This document shows, in pieces, positions 1 through 22,000 of a DNA stretch of 64,000 bases. The DNA is from Oryzias latipes. Its lineage: Eukaryota > Chordata > Actinopteri > Beloniformes > Adrianichthyidae. Every line of letters begins with the position of its first letter. The first letter of the stretch is position 1. The notes below the pieces were generated by a model that saw only the letters and a program-made list of their open reading frames with translations, was not told the DNA's origin and made no database searches. The position numbers and the translations under genes are program-made. Where the stretch lies: positions 16,233,756 through 16,297,755 of the forward strand of contig NC_019880.2 of the NCBI RefSeq assembly GCF_002234675.1, read 5' to 3'.

Positions 1-1643
1 AGTCATTGACTGTATATGAGAACTGGACTGACGCAAGACTAAAAATACTAGGGGGCATTACGAGGCTTATTTAGTGGAAGGCTTGAACACAAGCCGTTTA
101 TCCACACAGTAGTTGGTGCCTACATTCCTTGTTTGATCTGGCAGTTTTAAACCTGGCAACGACATAAATGGGGAAAATTCTAAGAAGCGCCTCTCAGTGA
201 AAGAGAAATTATCCAGCTGACTATGGCTAAAAAATGTTCCTGAATGTTGCTCGTCTGCCCTAACTAAATTACAGCGCGTGAGGAATATGGGCTATATTTG
301 GAAAATAGTGGTAAGCATAAGACGGAATTATTTAAGTGGCTCTTCGTAGAGAATTCAGTGAGTCCATAGGTAATGTCCTTAAAATCTAATCTAGAATTCA
401 TCTCAAAGACACCCCTGCTCACTTAAAATGCATTTGGACACATCAGAGCCTGTTTCCCCTAAGGTGGGTTGTCCGACACATGACATATGGCACACCAATT
501 ACACGACACCATGGGACCAGCTGCAAGATCAGAAAGCATGTGGTGAAGGACAAGAGCTTTAGGGCATATTCAGTCCCCAAACAAGAACCAAGTGTTTGAA
601 TTCAAAGAATCAAACTCCCTTTCGGTGGCAAAAAGCACCCGCCAAGCCATCATTTGATCTCTTGACAATGCAAGTGATTAACAACTGCATCAATATTTAC
701 AGTAAAAAGCAGGTAATGCAACCAGATACGATTCTGCAAATGGTAGTGTTTGGGATTGGTGTGTATGGTCAACAAGAGGTCGTGACCCCGGGCCACACAT
801 GTGCCTTACTTTACGCTCTGGTAGGATTATACTGTTTATTCTATGATTAAGGAACATAAGTGTTTACATGTCGTATTGACGACTTTTGGATTTTCTATAC
901 ACCAAGGCGCTCAAGGCGATGTAAGACTGAGGCACAAAAAATGAACTCCTGGTAAGTTTTGTGAAAATTTGCATTCCTACGCTAAAAGCTGCCCCAAGTT
1001 TTTGCAAACAAGCAGCAATAGGGATTCTACATGTTTAAATGTTTTTTTTTTTTGGAGTTTTGACTGCTTAAAAGCAGATCCATTTGGTTGCAGATTGATT
1101 GGCACCTATTTGCAAGCAAATGGTTGTTAAGCCTGATAATATGCCAAAGTAACGTTATTTTAGGGATAAAGGTATTTATAAGCAAGGCAGTACTAAATGT
1201 CAATAGACAAAGATACTAAAATGGAAAAAGAGGAAGAAATGCTCCCATGCAGATCATTCTCCACATTTATTGTGTTAGCATGGGTCTGCAAATCCAGCGG
1301 TGAGGACCTGCACAGACATCTGCTGAGTCAGATTTTCAGGAGACAGAGAGCCATGGTGCTTTTATAGTCAACTAATCCTTCATGCATGCCCCAACTGGGA
1401 TCCATTCACGGGATAACCCATCCATGCCCCCCCTCCCATCCCAAACCGTGGATGAACACAGACAAACACGCTTCATTCAGAAGCACAGCTTGAGCGAGTT
1501 ACATACAATGAGGTCAAAATGAAAATCACAAGAGTCCATTTAGGAAGCTTTTGAATGCAGTTTATAAAAAAACTACAGAGGAGGACTTCTTGAACTGCTC
1601 ATGGTTTAGTTAGATGTAGTATTAGAAGTAATGTTGATGTTTT
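1..1643. other. No gene recognised
   Basis: AT-rich flank. The only protein-like stretch is an 84-codon ORF at 596-850, which has no recognisable domain. A (T)12 run lies near 1040. It is probably intergenic or deep intron of a gene outside the window. Confidence 0.6.
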
Positions 1644-2117
1644 AAACTATTTTAAAGTGTTCCCAGTGGTCTTTTAATTATGATAATGCCATTTTTAGGC
1701 AAAATACAAAAACCTTTTTCTAGGAGATCTAGGAGATCCCTCTGAGTTATGGGCGGGACTGTTGGCACAGAGTAAACCTGCCCTCATTTCCCATAATCCC
1801 TTTATTTACATTCTCTCCCGCTATCTTACAGCCCCTCACACCCCCAACCTAACATTACCGGTGCAACAAATATGGAATGCATTATTAGAGCTATCCAACT
1901 GTACAGTTTTCAGCCAGATGGCGGCTCAGACGAAAAAAACAAAGATGTGCATGGATCTAGTCGCCTTTACGTGGACGCATCGGAAAGGAGCAGAGCAGGG
2001 AGCGTGTACCCCACCGACAGTAGCACATCCGACATTGCTACAGCATTTTTCCTCTGATTCACAACGATTTGAATAAAGACTCTATTCAGAAATGCAATTT
2101 TAGGCTTAATGTTCAGG
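1644..2117. repeat. Dispersed repeat, copy A
   Basis: The ends match a second copy at 8826-9080. The left block contains TCTTTTAATTATGATAATGCC, then CTCTGAGTTATGGGCGG. The right block contains TTCACAACGATTTGAATAAA and AGAAATGCAATTTTAGGCTT. The centres differ in length (about 470 versus 255 bp). No open reading frame looks coding. It is probably a non-autonomous element; the class was not determined. Confidence 0.6.
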
Positions 2118-2122
2118 TCTTA

Positions 2123-2140
2123 GGGGGGGGGGGGGGGGGG
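2123..2140. repeat. Poly(G) run of 18
   Basis: A homopolymer directly after dispersed repeat copy A. The length may be unreliable in sequencing. Confidence 0.95.
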
Positions 2141-4082
2141 TAAAGTTACTGTCGCTTTTAAAGGAAGGCTTTACATTCCATTTAGCCTCTCCTATGTGAT
2201 CATACATACCAAGGCTGTGAGTAAAGTTAGGTCCAAAGACAAATGAAGTCCCTGTCATAGCAAGGATTCTTCAGGGCGCCTGAATCAAGCACAGGAACAA
2301 GATAGGTAAAACTTGACTTGAATGTCCCATTTCAGGTGATTCTCCTTCATACCATGAGACAGTGTGTGTGACAGTGTACACTTTCATGTCAATATAAAAG
2401 CTTTGGGATGAAAAGGCTAAAGGGAAATGGGATTCACTTCCTCTGAGGGTGTTTCAGCACAACACAAGTGGCAGTTTCAACCTAATTATCACAGCACTCA
2501 TCAGCCTGATGACTAATGCGATGATTCACTAATAATCAAATAATTGAGTTAGATAAGGGAGTGTAGGTCGTGTAAGAGAAAAAAAACTAAAATAAAATCA
2601 GGAAGAATAAAGTGTTTAAAGGGATTTATCCTAGAAATCAAACTTTGGCCACTTAATTAAACATTTGTTTACTTTGCTGTAGCGTTCACGGACCCGATTT
2701 GACGTTATGTTAAAACTAAAACAGCGCAGTAAGAAGCGATAAGTTGTGTTGTCATTTTAAGTTTCCTAAGGTTTTCAGAGGAAATGAAATGCATTGCTAT
2801 TGTTGGCGCCTCGGTAAAGGTAAAGGTATGCTGTCACGCGGGAGCAGTTTCTATGAAACCAGTTCAGAAGTGACTCAGGGAAACGTTAAGTACGAGACAT
2901 GTTACCACATAAACTTAAACACAGACCCCCAACCCGCTGAGACCCACCTCTCATCCAGTCAACAACTTGCTTCGGCGTCCACTTCGTTATCGGCTCCATT
3001 TCTTCTTGTTCAAGTACAACATTAAAGATTAAAAACGGGTGACTTTAAAAACAGAACTCGTAAAAAAAAAGATAACCTGAATATTGTTAACGTTCTGTCA
3101 TATACTCTACGACAGCTTCGCGCTGTTGGTCTGCTCCATTTCAGTCTCTAAACAACTCTGAACAATCATGCTGGAGGTTGGACTGACATCCCCCCATGGC
3201 TCCTCAACGCACCGTATGGGATTCATGCTGCATTCACGTACTTCCGGAAACAATGGGAAAAAACACGCTCGTGACCAAAACTCTGGGGCAAATAGTCAAA
3301 AAAGTATTTAACATAAATACAAATACAACTTTAAAAATACATTTTATGATATCATTAGTTAATACACATACAATTTTAACCATCATAATAGTTTTTCACA
3401 TTTTAAATTCACAGAAAACTTTGATTCATTTTGCCTGCGAGCTCCGGTTTGTTTAATTATGTTTTATATATTTTCATTTATTTTAAAATGCAAAGGTTTT
3501 ATTTTCCATTTCTATTAGAAAACGCCCCTCGTAAAGCACATAAACAGAAATTTGCAAAGCGCATTGAAATGTATATTAGGAATTCAGGTGATTCCTCTGC
3601 TCACAGCCCTCATTTGAAAATTCAGGCGTGTTCTGCAAACGGAGCTGCTCGTCGTTGTCATTGTTGCGAGAGCAGCAACGGCTTTTGAAAAAACAAGTAT
3701 TACGAGAAAAAGTATAAGTATAAAACATTTTCCAAGTCAATATAAAAGGGAGTGCAAATACTAAGCTTTTTCTACCATTTTACGGCAAAATGCCACTTAA
3801 AACGTAGCTTTATTTTTCTGTCCCATCAAATTCAAATCACTATGGAGAAATATTTAACTCAGCGCCGCCCCCTGTTGGTGAGTTGAAAGTATTGTCATAT
3901 CATGCATTATAAAATTATATATTTTCTTAGCTTGATTTATTGAATTTGGTTTATACTTCCTATTTTGTTTTTATTAATTTTCTAAAATTTTTATATTTTT
4001 GCTAGTATTGTAAATCTTTTAAAATGGGCTTTTGATATGTTAACGTTAGTTGAAACAATGTAAATGTATTTTACTTTATCTT
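2141..4082. other. No gene recognised
   Basis: Moderately AT-rich sequence with short ORFs only. Just before the RTE insertion it is strongly AT-rich. Nothing supports a coding region or RNA gene. Confidence 0.6.
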
Positions 4083-4095
4083 ACTTTTGAAAAAA

Positions 4096-7000
4096 TAATC
4101 TAGCCACAGGGGTTGCAAGCCAGTAACTTCTGTGCCGGTCCCAAGCCCGGATAAATAGAGAGGGTTGCGTCAGGAAGGGCATCCGGCGTAAAAAATTGCC
4201 AAAATAACCATGCGAATCATCCACAACACTTTAGACATACCGGATCGGTCGAGGCCCGGGTTAACAACGACCGCCACCGATGCTGTTAACCTACAGGGTG
4301 TCGGTGGAAATTTGACTACTGTTGGTGGAAGAAAGAGGGGAGGCAGAAGGGTCCGTGGCCAGAGAGAGAAGGGAAAAGGCAGGAACATAGGTTTGAGAAT
4401 AGGGACTCTTAACGTTGGCACAATGACAGGGAAAGGCAGAGAGCTGGCAGACATGATGGAGAGAAGGAAGGTAGATGTACTGTGTGTGCAGGAGACAAGG
4501 TGGAAGGGCAGCAAGGCACGTAGTATTGGAGGAGGATACAAACTGTTCTATCATGGTGTTGATAGGAAGAGAAACGGGGTAGGAGTGATTCTGAAGGGGG
4601 AGTTTGTAAACAGTGTTCTAGAGGTGAAAAGAGTCTCAGACAGGATGATGAGCCTAAAGTTAGAAATTGAAGGGGTGATGGTGAATGTAGTCAGTGGGTA
4701 TGCGCCACAGGTTGGCTGTGAGTTAGAAGTGAAGGAGAGATTCTGGAGTGAGTTGGATGAGGTCATAGAGAGTTTTCCCAGAGGAGAGAGAGTTGTTATT
4801 GGAGCAGACTTTAATGGGCATGTTGGTGAGGGCAACAGAGGTGATGAGGAGGTGATGGGCAGGTTTGGTGTGAAGGAAAGGAATCTGGAGGGACAGATGG
4901 TGGTGGACTTTGCGAAGAGGATGGAAATGGCTATAGTCAACACTTACTTCCAGAAGAGAGAGGAACATAGAGTGACATACAGAAGTGGAGGTAGGAGTAC
5001 TCAGGTGGACTACATCCTATGTAGACGAGGTCATTTGAGAGAGGTTAATGACTGCAAAGTGGTGGTAGGAGAGAGTGTAGCCAAACAGCACCGCATGGTG
5101 GTGTGTAAGATGACTCTGGAGGTCAGGAAGAAGAAGAGAGGGAAAACAGAAAAGAAGACCAAGTGGTGGAAGCTACAGAATGAAGAAACTTGTGAGGAAT
5201 TTAGGCAGAAGTTGAGGCAGGTCCTGGGTGGTCAGGATGAGCTTCCAGATGACTGGGAAACTACAGCAGAGATTATCAGGGAAACAGGTAGGACGGTGCT
5301 AGGTGTGTCATCTGGAAAGAGGAAAGACGGTAAAGAGACTTGGTGGTGGAATGAGGAAGTACAGGAATGCATCCAGAGGAAGAGGTTGGCTAAAAGGAAG
5401 TGGGATGTAGAAAGGACTGAGGAAGGTAGACAGGAGTACAAGGAAGCGCAGCGTAAAGTGAAGAGAGAGGTGGCAAAGGCCAAACAGAAAGCTTACGATG
5501 AGCTATATGACAGGTTAGACACAAAGGAAGGAGAGAAGGACTTGTACAGGCTAGCCAGACAGAGAGACAGAGATGGGAAGGACGTGCAACAGATAAGGGT
5601 GATTAAGGACAGAGATGGAAAGGTGCTAACAACCCAAGAGAGTGTACAGAAAAGATGGAAGGAGTATTTTGAGGAGCTGATGAACGAGGAAAATGACAGG
5701 GAAAGAAGGGAGGAAGATGTGGTTGTTGTGGAGCAGGAAGTAGAAGAGATTGGAAAGGATGAGGTTAGGAAGGCTCTGAAAAGGATGAAGAGCGGAAAGG
5801 CCGTTGGTCCTGATGACGTACCTGTGGAGGTATGGAAGTGCTTAGGAGAGACAGCAGTGGAATTTCTAACAAGGTTGTTCAATAGGATTTTAGAGAGTGA
5901 GAAGATGCCTGAGGAATGGAGGAGAAGCGTTCTGGTCCCGATCTTTAAGAACAAGGGTGACACGCAGAACTGCAGCAACTATAGAGGAATAAAGTTGATG
6001 AGCCACACAATGAAGCTGTGGGAAAGAGTAGTGGAAGCCAGGCTTAGGAAGAAGGTGGAGATTTGTGAGCAGCAGTATGGTTTCATGCCCCGTAAGAGCA
6101 CCACTGATGCCATTTTTGCTTTGAGAATGTTGATGGAAAAGTACAGAGAAGGTCAGAAGGAGCTGCATTGTGTGTTCGTAGATTTAGAGAAGGCGTATGA
6201 CAGGGTGCCGAGGGAGGAGCTGTGGTACTGTATGAGGTCGTCTGGAGTGGCAGAAAAGTATGTCAGAGTAGTTCAGGACATGTATGAGAGAAGTATGACG
6301 GTGGTGAGATGTGCTGTAGGTCAGACAGAGGAGTTCAAGGTGGAGGTGGGACTACACCAAGGATCAGCTTTGAGTCCCTTTTTGTTTGCTATGCTGATGG
6401 ACAGGCTGACAGACGAGGTAAGACAGGAATCTCCCTGGACAATGATGTTTGCGGATGACATTGTAATTTGCAGTGAGAGTAGAGAGCAGGTGGAGGAACA
6501 GCTAGAGAGGTGGAGGTTTGCTCTGGAAAGAAGAGGTATGAAGGTCAGTCGTAGTAAGACAGAATACATGTGTCTGAACGAGAGGGATCAAGGTAGAAGC
6601 GTTAGGTTACAGGGGACTGAGGTGAAGAAGGTGCAGGAGTTTAAGTACTTGGGGTCAACAGTTCAGTGTGATGGGGATTGTGGAAAAGAGGTGAAGAGGC
6701 GAGTGCAGGCAGGTTGGAGCGGTTGGAGGAAAGTGTCAGGAGTGTTGTGTGACAGAAGAGTGCCAGCAAGACTCAAAGGAAAGGTGTACAAGACAGTGGT
6801 GAGACCAGCTCTGCTCTATGGGTTAGAGACGGTAGCAGTGAGACAGAGACAAGAGGCTGAGATGGAGGTAGCGGAGATGAAGATGTTGAGGTTCTCCTTA
6901 GGAGTGACCAGGTTAGACAGGATAAGGAACGAGTACATCAGAGGGACGGCTCATGTTGCCTGTGTCAGCGACAAAGTCAGAGAAGCCAGACTGAGATGGT

Positions 7001-7228
7001 TTGGACATGTTCAGAGGAGGGATAGTGGATATATTGGTAGAAGGATGTTGGAGATGGAGCTGCCTGGCAGGAGGGCAAGAGGACGGCCAAAGAGGAGATA
7101 CATGGATGTCTTAACAGAGGACATGAAGTTGGCTAATGTTAGGGTAGAAGATGTCCATGATAGAGTGAGGTGGAAAAGGATGATTCGCTGTGGCGACCCC
7201 TGATGGGAAAAGCCGAAAGAGAAAGAAG
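4096..7228 (+). mobile_element. Full-length RTE-clade non-LTR retrotransposon with target-site duplication
   Basis: The element is bounded by ACTTTTGAAAAAA at 4083-4095 and 7229-7241, a 13-bp duplication. A short 5' UTR (about 4100-4209) contains the GTTGCGTCAGGAAGGGCATC stretch often seen at RTE 5' ends in fish and invertebrates. The single ORF ends in ...RCGDP, and the 3' end is short (TGATGGGAAAAGCCGAAAGA...) with no poly(A) tail, as is usual for RTE. The intact ORF and clean duplication suggest a young insertion. Confidence 0.92.
4210..7203 (+). CDS. RTE-type endonuclease-reverse transcriptase, intact, 997 aa
   Basis: Encodes the retrotransposition enzyme of the LINE. The N-terminal half is an AP-type endonuclease: GTLNVGTM, catalytic Glu95 in CVQETRW, GADFNGH, VDYIL and the terminal QHRMVV histidine motif. 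The reverse transcriptase follows: SGKAVGPDDVPVE, NYRGIKLM, FVDLEKAYDRVP (first catalytic Asp near 658), GLHQGSALSP, and FADD with Asp749/Asp750. A C-terminal region with LRWFGHVQRR and GRRARGRPKRR resembles the tail of RTE and related proteins. The ATG at 4210 lies just after the conserved 5' UTR; translation may alternatively begin further inside at the endonuclease. There is no frameshift or stop. The G- and A-rich coding strand is unlike the surrounding DNA. It is a genomic parasite, unrelated in function to qpct downstream. Confidence 0.93.
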   Translation: MRIIHNTLDIPDRSRPGLTTTATDAVNLQGVGGNLTTVGGRKRGGRRVRGQREKGKGRNIGLRIGTLNVGTMTGKGRELADMMERRKVDVLCVQETRWKGSKARSIGGGYKLFYHGVDRKRNGVGVILKGEFVNSVLEVKRVSDRMMSLKLEIEGVMVNVVSGYAPQVGCELEVKERFWSELDEVIESFPRGERVVIGADFNGHVGEGNRGDEEVMGRFGVKERNLEGQMVVDFAKRMEMAIVNTYFQKREEHRVTYRSGGRSTQVDYILCRRGHLREVNDCKVVVGESVAKQHRMVVCKMTLEVRKKKRGKTEKKTKWWKLQNEETCEEFRQKLRQVLGGQDELPDDWETTAEIIRETGRTVLGVSSGKRKDGKETWWWNEEVQECIQRKRLAKRKWDVERTEEGRQEYKEAQRKVKREVAKAKQKAYDELYDRLDTKEGEKDLYRLARQRDRDGKDVQQIRVIKDRDGKVLTTQESVQKRWKEYFEELMNEENDRERREEDVVVVEQEVEEIGKDEVRKALKRMKSGKAVGPDDVPVEVWKCLGETAVEFLTRLFNRILESEKMPEEWRRSVLVPIFKNKGDTQNCSNYRGIKLMSHTMKLWERVVEARLRKKVEICEQQYGFMPRKSTTDAIFALRMLMEKYREGQKELHCVFVDLEKAYDRVPREELWYCMRSSGVAEKYVRVVQDMYERSMTVVRCAVGQTEEFKVEVGLHQGSALSPFLFAMLMDRLTDEVRQESPWTMMFADDIVICSESREQVEEQLERWRFALERRGMKVSRSKTEYMCLNERDQGRSVRLQGTEVKKVQEFKYLGSTVQCDGDCGKEVKRRVQAGWSGWRKVSGVLCDRRVPARLKGKVYKTVVRPALLYGLETVAVRQRQEAEMEVAEMKMLRFSLGVTRLDRIRNEYIRGTAHVACVSDKVREARLRWFGHVQRRDSGYIGRRMLEMELPGRRARGRPKRRYMDVLTEDMKLANVRVEDVHDRVRWKRMIRCGDP

Positions 7229-7241
7229 ACTTTTGAAAAAA

Positions 7242-8595
7242 AATGCTCCTTCTTTATTAAGGTTTTATAAATTTGAAAGGTTTTTAATGAATCTCTTCGA
7301 ATGTGCTAACTCTTTGAAAGTTCATTTTTTCACCCTAATGCACTTTACATTGGAGAGAGTTCAAGCCCGACCCATTATCTTCTATCACACAGCTGGAATC
7401 TGCTGTTTGCTTTGCACTATAATAAGCTTCTGATGAAAGCAGCACTGTTATTATACCCCACCATGCATCATTTTGCACTGCCAAACACCCCAGAGGCAGT
7501 TTTTGTTTAGCCTTTTCTTGTTTCTTCACATACAAACTCAGCTTTATATGCTTGGCTAACTATACTAAAAGAGCAAGCAAACGATCTTTTCAGGGATTCC
7601 ATGTCAACAACAAGATACAAACTGCATTTGTATAAAACCTTACATGATCAGAGACGTGATCACACACACACTCATGCAGCATTTTTCAAAGTTGTGCCTA
7701 AATTATAAAGCAGAGCGCTTTAAATGATAATGCTTTTATAAGGATTGACGACATTTCTTTCAGAAGCAAACATTGTCGTGGGAGCGGTGTTGCTTGAGGA
7801 GGGTTAAGGTGGTGTGGAGTTCAAAGGAGGGCCTCCTGGTGGGATTAAGGGAATCATGGGATTGCTGCCGAAGGGGAGGCAGATGGATGAAGACAGGGGA
7901 AAAGGCTGAATGAAGAAGAACATCTGGAGAAACAACTATTCTTAGTTTACTGTTAAAACATTTGACAACATTTTGTTGGGTATCCCCCAGTTCCCAAAGT
8001 GCTATCCACAAAGAAGACATAAAAAAAACTGCAGTACACTCTTAGTTTTCTCAATCAACATTTATTCATTCTCAGGGATACAGGAAATCCTGTTATTTTT
8101 AAGTATATTATTCTGGAATTTATACCAAAATATTTCTAACACGGTCAAATAAACCAAATGCAGGTATTGTAAAGCGTTAGCACAGGAAGTTATTCGCTTC
8201 TCTAGGATGACAGGATGTAAAGCAGACAGGTTTTCTCTCTAAACACAGAACAGATTTGCAATAGGAAATGTCACATAAACTGCAGTCTACCATCATGTCA
8301 CGTGTGTATCATTACCTTCAGTATCATCTATGTGTGTGGCCTTGTTTCCCTTCCCTGGCAGCACTGAAAATCAGGGATTCTGAACTCAGAATTGGATGGC
8401 GTTCTAATACTTTCTATCAAATTCCCTTTGTTTTACCAAAGGGGATATTATTAGAAAACACATTATCTTCATGTAAGTTATCCCAAAAAATCGTATGTAA
8501 AACAACGTTTATGTAAAACATTTCCTGCATCTCATCTGATGGGCATATATGAGTATATTAAATAAAAGAGAATACACATTCAGAGTATATGACCA
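7242..8595. other. qpct 3' flank and probable 3' UTR
   Basis: From the RTE 3' duplication to the qpct stop codon. It contains the candidate polyadenylation signal at 8061-8066. No other gene is seen. Confidence 0.6.
8061..8066 (-). terminator. Candidate polyadenylation signal of qpct
   Basis: TTTATT on the plus strand reads AATAAA on the minus strand, about 530 bases beyond the qpct stop codon. It is the first canonical hexamer I noticed downstream and would give a 3' UTR of ordinary size. No expression evidence was available. Confidence 0.45.
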
Positions 8596-18673
<10,078 letters not shown>

Positions 18674-19055
18674 TGTGGAGAGACTGTGGCTTCGGTCAGC
18701 TATCGATGCTGTCGCTCCTTTCCACATTCCTGCCCCTCCTGAGGGAGCTTTCAGATCATGTGGAAAGCAGGAGGGAGGACCCGAGGCTGCTGCCCAAACC
18801 ACACTGTGCGCTCTGTCTGTGCCGAGAATCATGTGTTTGTGTGTCCTCCCCACGAGAGTCTAGCCTCATGCAGACACAGAGAGAAACTAACAGGTTTACG
18901 CATTTATCAGACATAGAATTCAACGAATTATGTGATTCAATTTAAGAAAATACACGTTATTCACAACACAAAAATTAGATAGATATAAATGAGATAAAAT
19001 ACACTATTTAATTTTTTTAACAAATTAAAAAGCATTGATGTTTCAATGTGATCTT
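18674..19055 (-). promoter_or_regulatory. qpct 5' flank, the other half of a divergent promoter region
   Basis: GC-richer sequence (about 18700-18870) directly upstream of the qpct start codon is followed by AT-rich sequence up to the L1 target-site duplication. No core promoter element could be assigned with certainty. Its position, facing the mocs3 promoter across the LINE, suggests one ancestral bidirectional region. Confidence 0.4.
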
Positions 19056-19071
19056 CGGATTCCCCGTTTAT

Positions 19072-22000
19072 TTTTTTTTTATTTTTTATTTTTTATTTTT
19101 TATTTTTTATTTTTTACAACTTTATTGAACAAAGCATAAGCATACAAAATCCAGCATCAAAGATTCAGAAAGAGCATCAGCAGTGATAGTCAATGTCATC
19201 AATCCAAACTTATTGAATCATTTCAAGAAGAAAAAAAAAAAATAAATAAATAAATAAAATAATCAGAAATATATCCAAAATAGAATATGCTGATAGAAAA
19301 ATAAATTATCTTAAAATATATAAAAGGGGATTACAAAATAATGATAATAATAATATTTATAATACAAAGTTTTCTTAGAGGAGGGGATTACCTATCAAAC
19401 AAAAAAGCACAAATTATTTCAGTGTTACTTGCTTTGGGTGTATTAATTTTTTTTATATATTCATAAAACTGGAGCATCTCGAACTTAAATATGGTGAAGT
19501 TGGGAGTTGTTTTTTTTATTCTGCACTTATGAATGTAAAATTTGGAAAGGAGAAGTAACAAATTAATACTTTTTTCTACTTTTTTATCATCCGAATTAAA
19601 ATATGCAACTATTTGTTTCAAATTTAAAGCAACGTTACAGTTAAATTTGCTGTTTACAAAGCATTCTAATTGGTTCCAAAATTCAAGGGAAAGTTTACAA
19701 AAGTAGAAAAGATGAAGAACTGATTCAGGGAAATCAATACAAAAACTACAATTATTTTCTATATTTGAGAATTTGGATATAAACATATTTGTGGGGTAAA
19801 TGTTATGTAGAATTTTTTTGTGTATTTCTTTAACTTTGTTATTTATACAAAATGTATCTGGCAATAACCAAGCTTTTTTCCAATTTATATCATTTAAAAG
19901 GTTGTTCCAAAATATTTCTCCTTTTGGTGTGATATGTCTTTTTTCACTTAAGGTATTCCGAATATATTTATTGTTGCATTTTTTATTGAGAATATCAATG
20001 CCATTAATCATTAAAGGAGAGTCAATTTTAGAGGCGTCTTGATATTTAAGGTGAGAGGTCATCAGCTGAATTAATCCTGAGGGGAGAGCTTTCATTACAC
20101 CATTAAATTCTTTGCTGGTTACTGGAAAACACATTTTATTTAGAAATCTGCCATAATCCAAAATCGTACCATTCTCGTCAAAAAGATCCGAAACATAAAT
20201 TATTTTTTTGTCAATCCAGTTTTGTTTAAACAAAGATTTATTTTGTATTGTTATGTCTTCATTGTTCCAAATTATACTTTTGTGTGGTGAGAAATTGTGA
20301 TTATAACATAACTTCCAAGCAAGAAGAGCCTGCTGATAAAAATTTGAGAGATTGACAGGAATCTTTTTGATATTATAGTTACATTTTAATAGAAATTGAA
20401 GGCCACCAATTTTATTAAAAATATTGAAGGGGATGAAATACCAAATTGAATTTGAGTGTTGAAGGCATTTTTTAATCCAGTTAATTTTAAATGTATAATT
20501 CAAATCAGAAAAATTTATGAGGTCAAACCCTCCTTTACATGAGGGGGCATAAAGTTGTTCTTTCTGGAGATAGTGACGTCTATTTTTCCATGTAAAGTTA
20601 ACTAAGAGGTTATTTATTTCTTTGGAAGTTGAATCAGGAACAAATAAAGATAAGGCAGGATAAACTACTCTTGAGATCCCTTCTGCTTTAGTCAAGAGGA
20701 TCCTGCCAAAAATAGATAGATCTCGTTGAAGCCACATATTCATAACATCCTGCATTTTTTTAATTCTCAAGGAGAAGTTTTGCTTTTGTCTAGATTTAAT
20801 GTCTTTAGTTATACTAATACCTAAATATGTAACTACATCTTTAATTGGGATACTATGAATTTTTTCATATTTTACGTTTTTAATACTTAATATTTCACAT
20901 TTTCCTAAATTAAGGTGTAATCCGGAAGCATTTGAAAAGGAGTTAATTGTGCTTATAGCAAGGTCAACTTGGTTTCTGTCTTTTAAGAATAATGCAGTAT
21001 CATCTGCTAGTTGTGTTATTTTGATTTCTTTCTGAAATATAGATAAACCTAATAAGTTTGGACAATTTTTAATTCTTAATGAAAGTAGTTCTGCAACAAT
21101 TAAAAAGAAAAATGGAGAAATTGGACATCCTTGGCGTACTGATCTATTTATGGAGAATCTTTGGGATGTATTAGGATAAAGAAGAATAGAGCTGCTAATG
21201 TCTTTATAAAACATTTTAGCGATAGAAATGAAATTTTCCCCAAAGCCAAATAATTTCAGTGCATTATAGAGAAAGGGATGTTCTACAGTGTCGAAAGCTT
21301 TGTAAAAGTCTAAAAAAAGAATGAGTGCTTCAGAATCAATGTGTTCTGAATAGTCTAATAAATCCAAAATTAACCTTATATTATTGCTAATATGTCGATT
21401 TTTCATAAAACCAGATTGAGTCTCGCTAATAATTTCGTGTAGATTACTTTTCAATCGTTGGGCATAAACAAGAGCTAATATTTTATAATCCACATTCAAA
21501 AGAGTTATTGGTCTCCAATTTTCTATCATAACAGGGTCTTTATTTGGTTTGGGTATTAAAGTTATTAAACCCTGTTTCATTGTAGCTGTCATTTCTTGTT
21601 GTACAATGCACTCTTTGTACATCTCCATTAGATGAGGATTGATAACATCCCAAAAGTGACACTAAAAGTCTTTAGAAAGACCATCATTTCCTGGAGATTT
21701 CCCATTGTTCATCTTTTTTAAAGCATTAAGCAGCTCATCTTTAGTTAAATGATCGTCACAGATAGATTTGAATGTGTCTGAAATAGAAGGGATGTGTTCT
21801 TTTAGGTTACCTAAAAACTTTTGACTGTATTCTTCATTAAATTTGGAAATATATAATTCTTCATAGAATCTTTTTACATGGTTTGCGATTTCTGTTGGAT
21901 CAGTACCAATATTATTATCAATTTTCAAGTTTGTAATTGTATTTCTTTTATAATTTCGTTTTTCTAAAGCAAAAAAGTAGCTTGTATTTTTTTCTCCATT

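Noticed and set aside
596..850. 84-codon ORF with protein-like composition (VVFGIGVYGQQ...)
   Set aside because: Its hydrophobic pattern faintly recalls HEAT-repeat proteins, but no family could be named, and neighbouring exons with matching splice phases were not found.
4170..6569. Long minus-strand ORFs opposite the RTE coding region
   Set aside because: They are shadows of the A/G-rich RTE coding strand: low-complexity Ser/Leu/Pro-rich translations with no domains.
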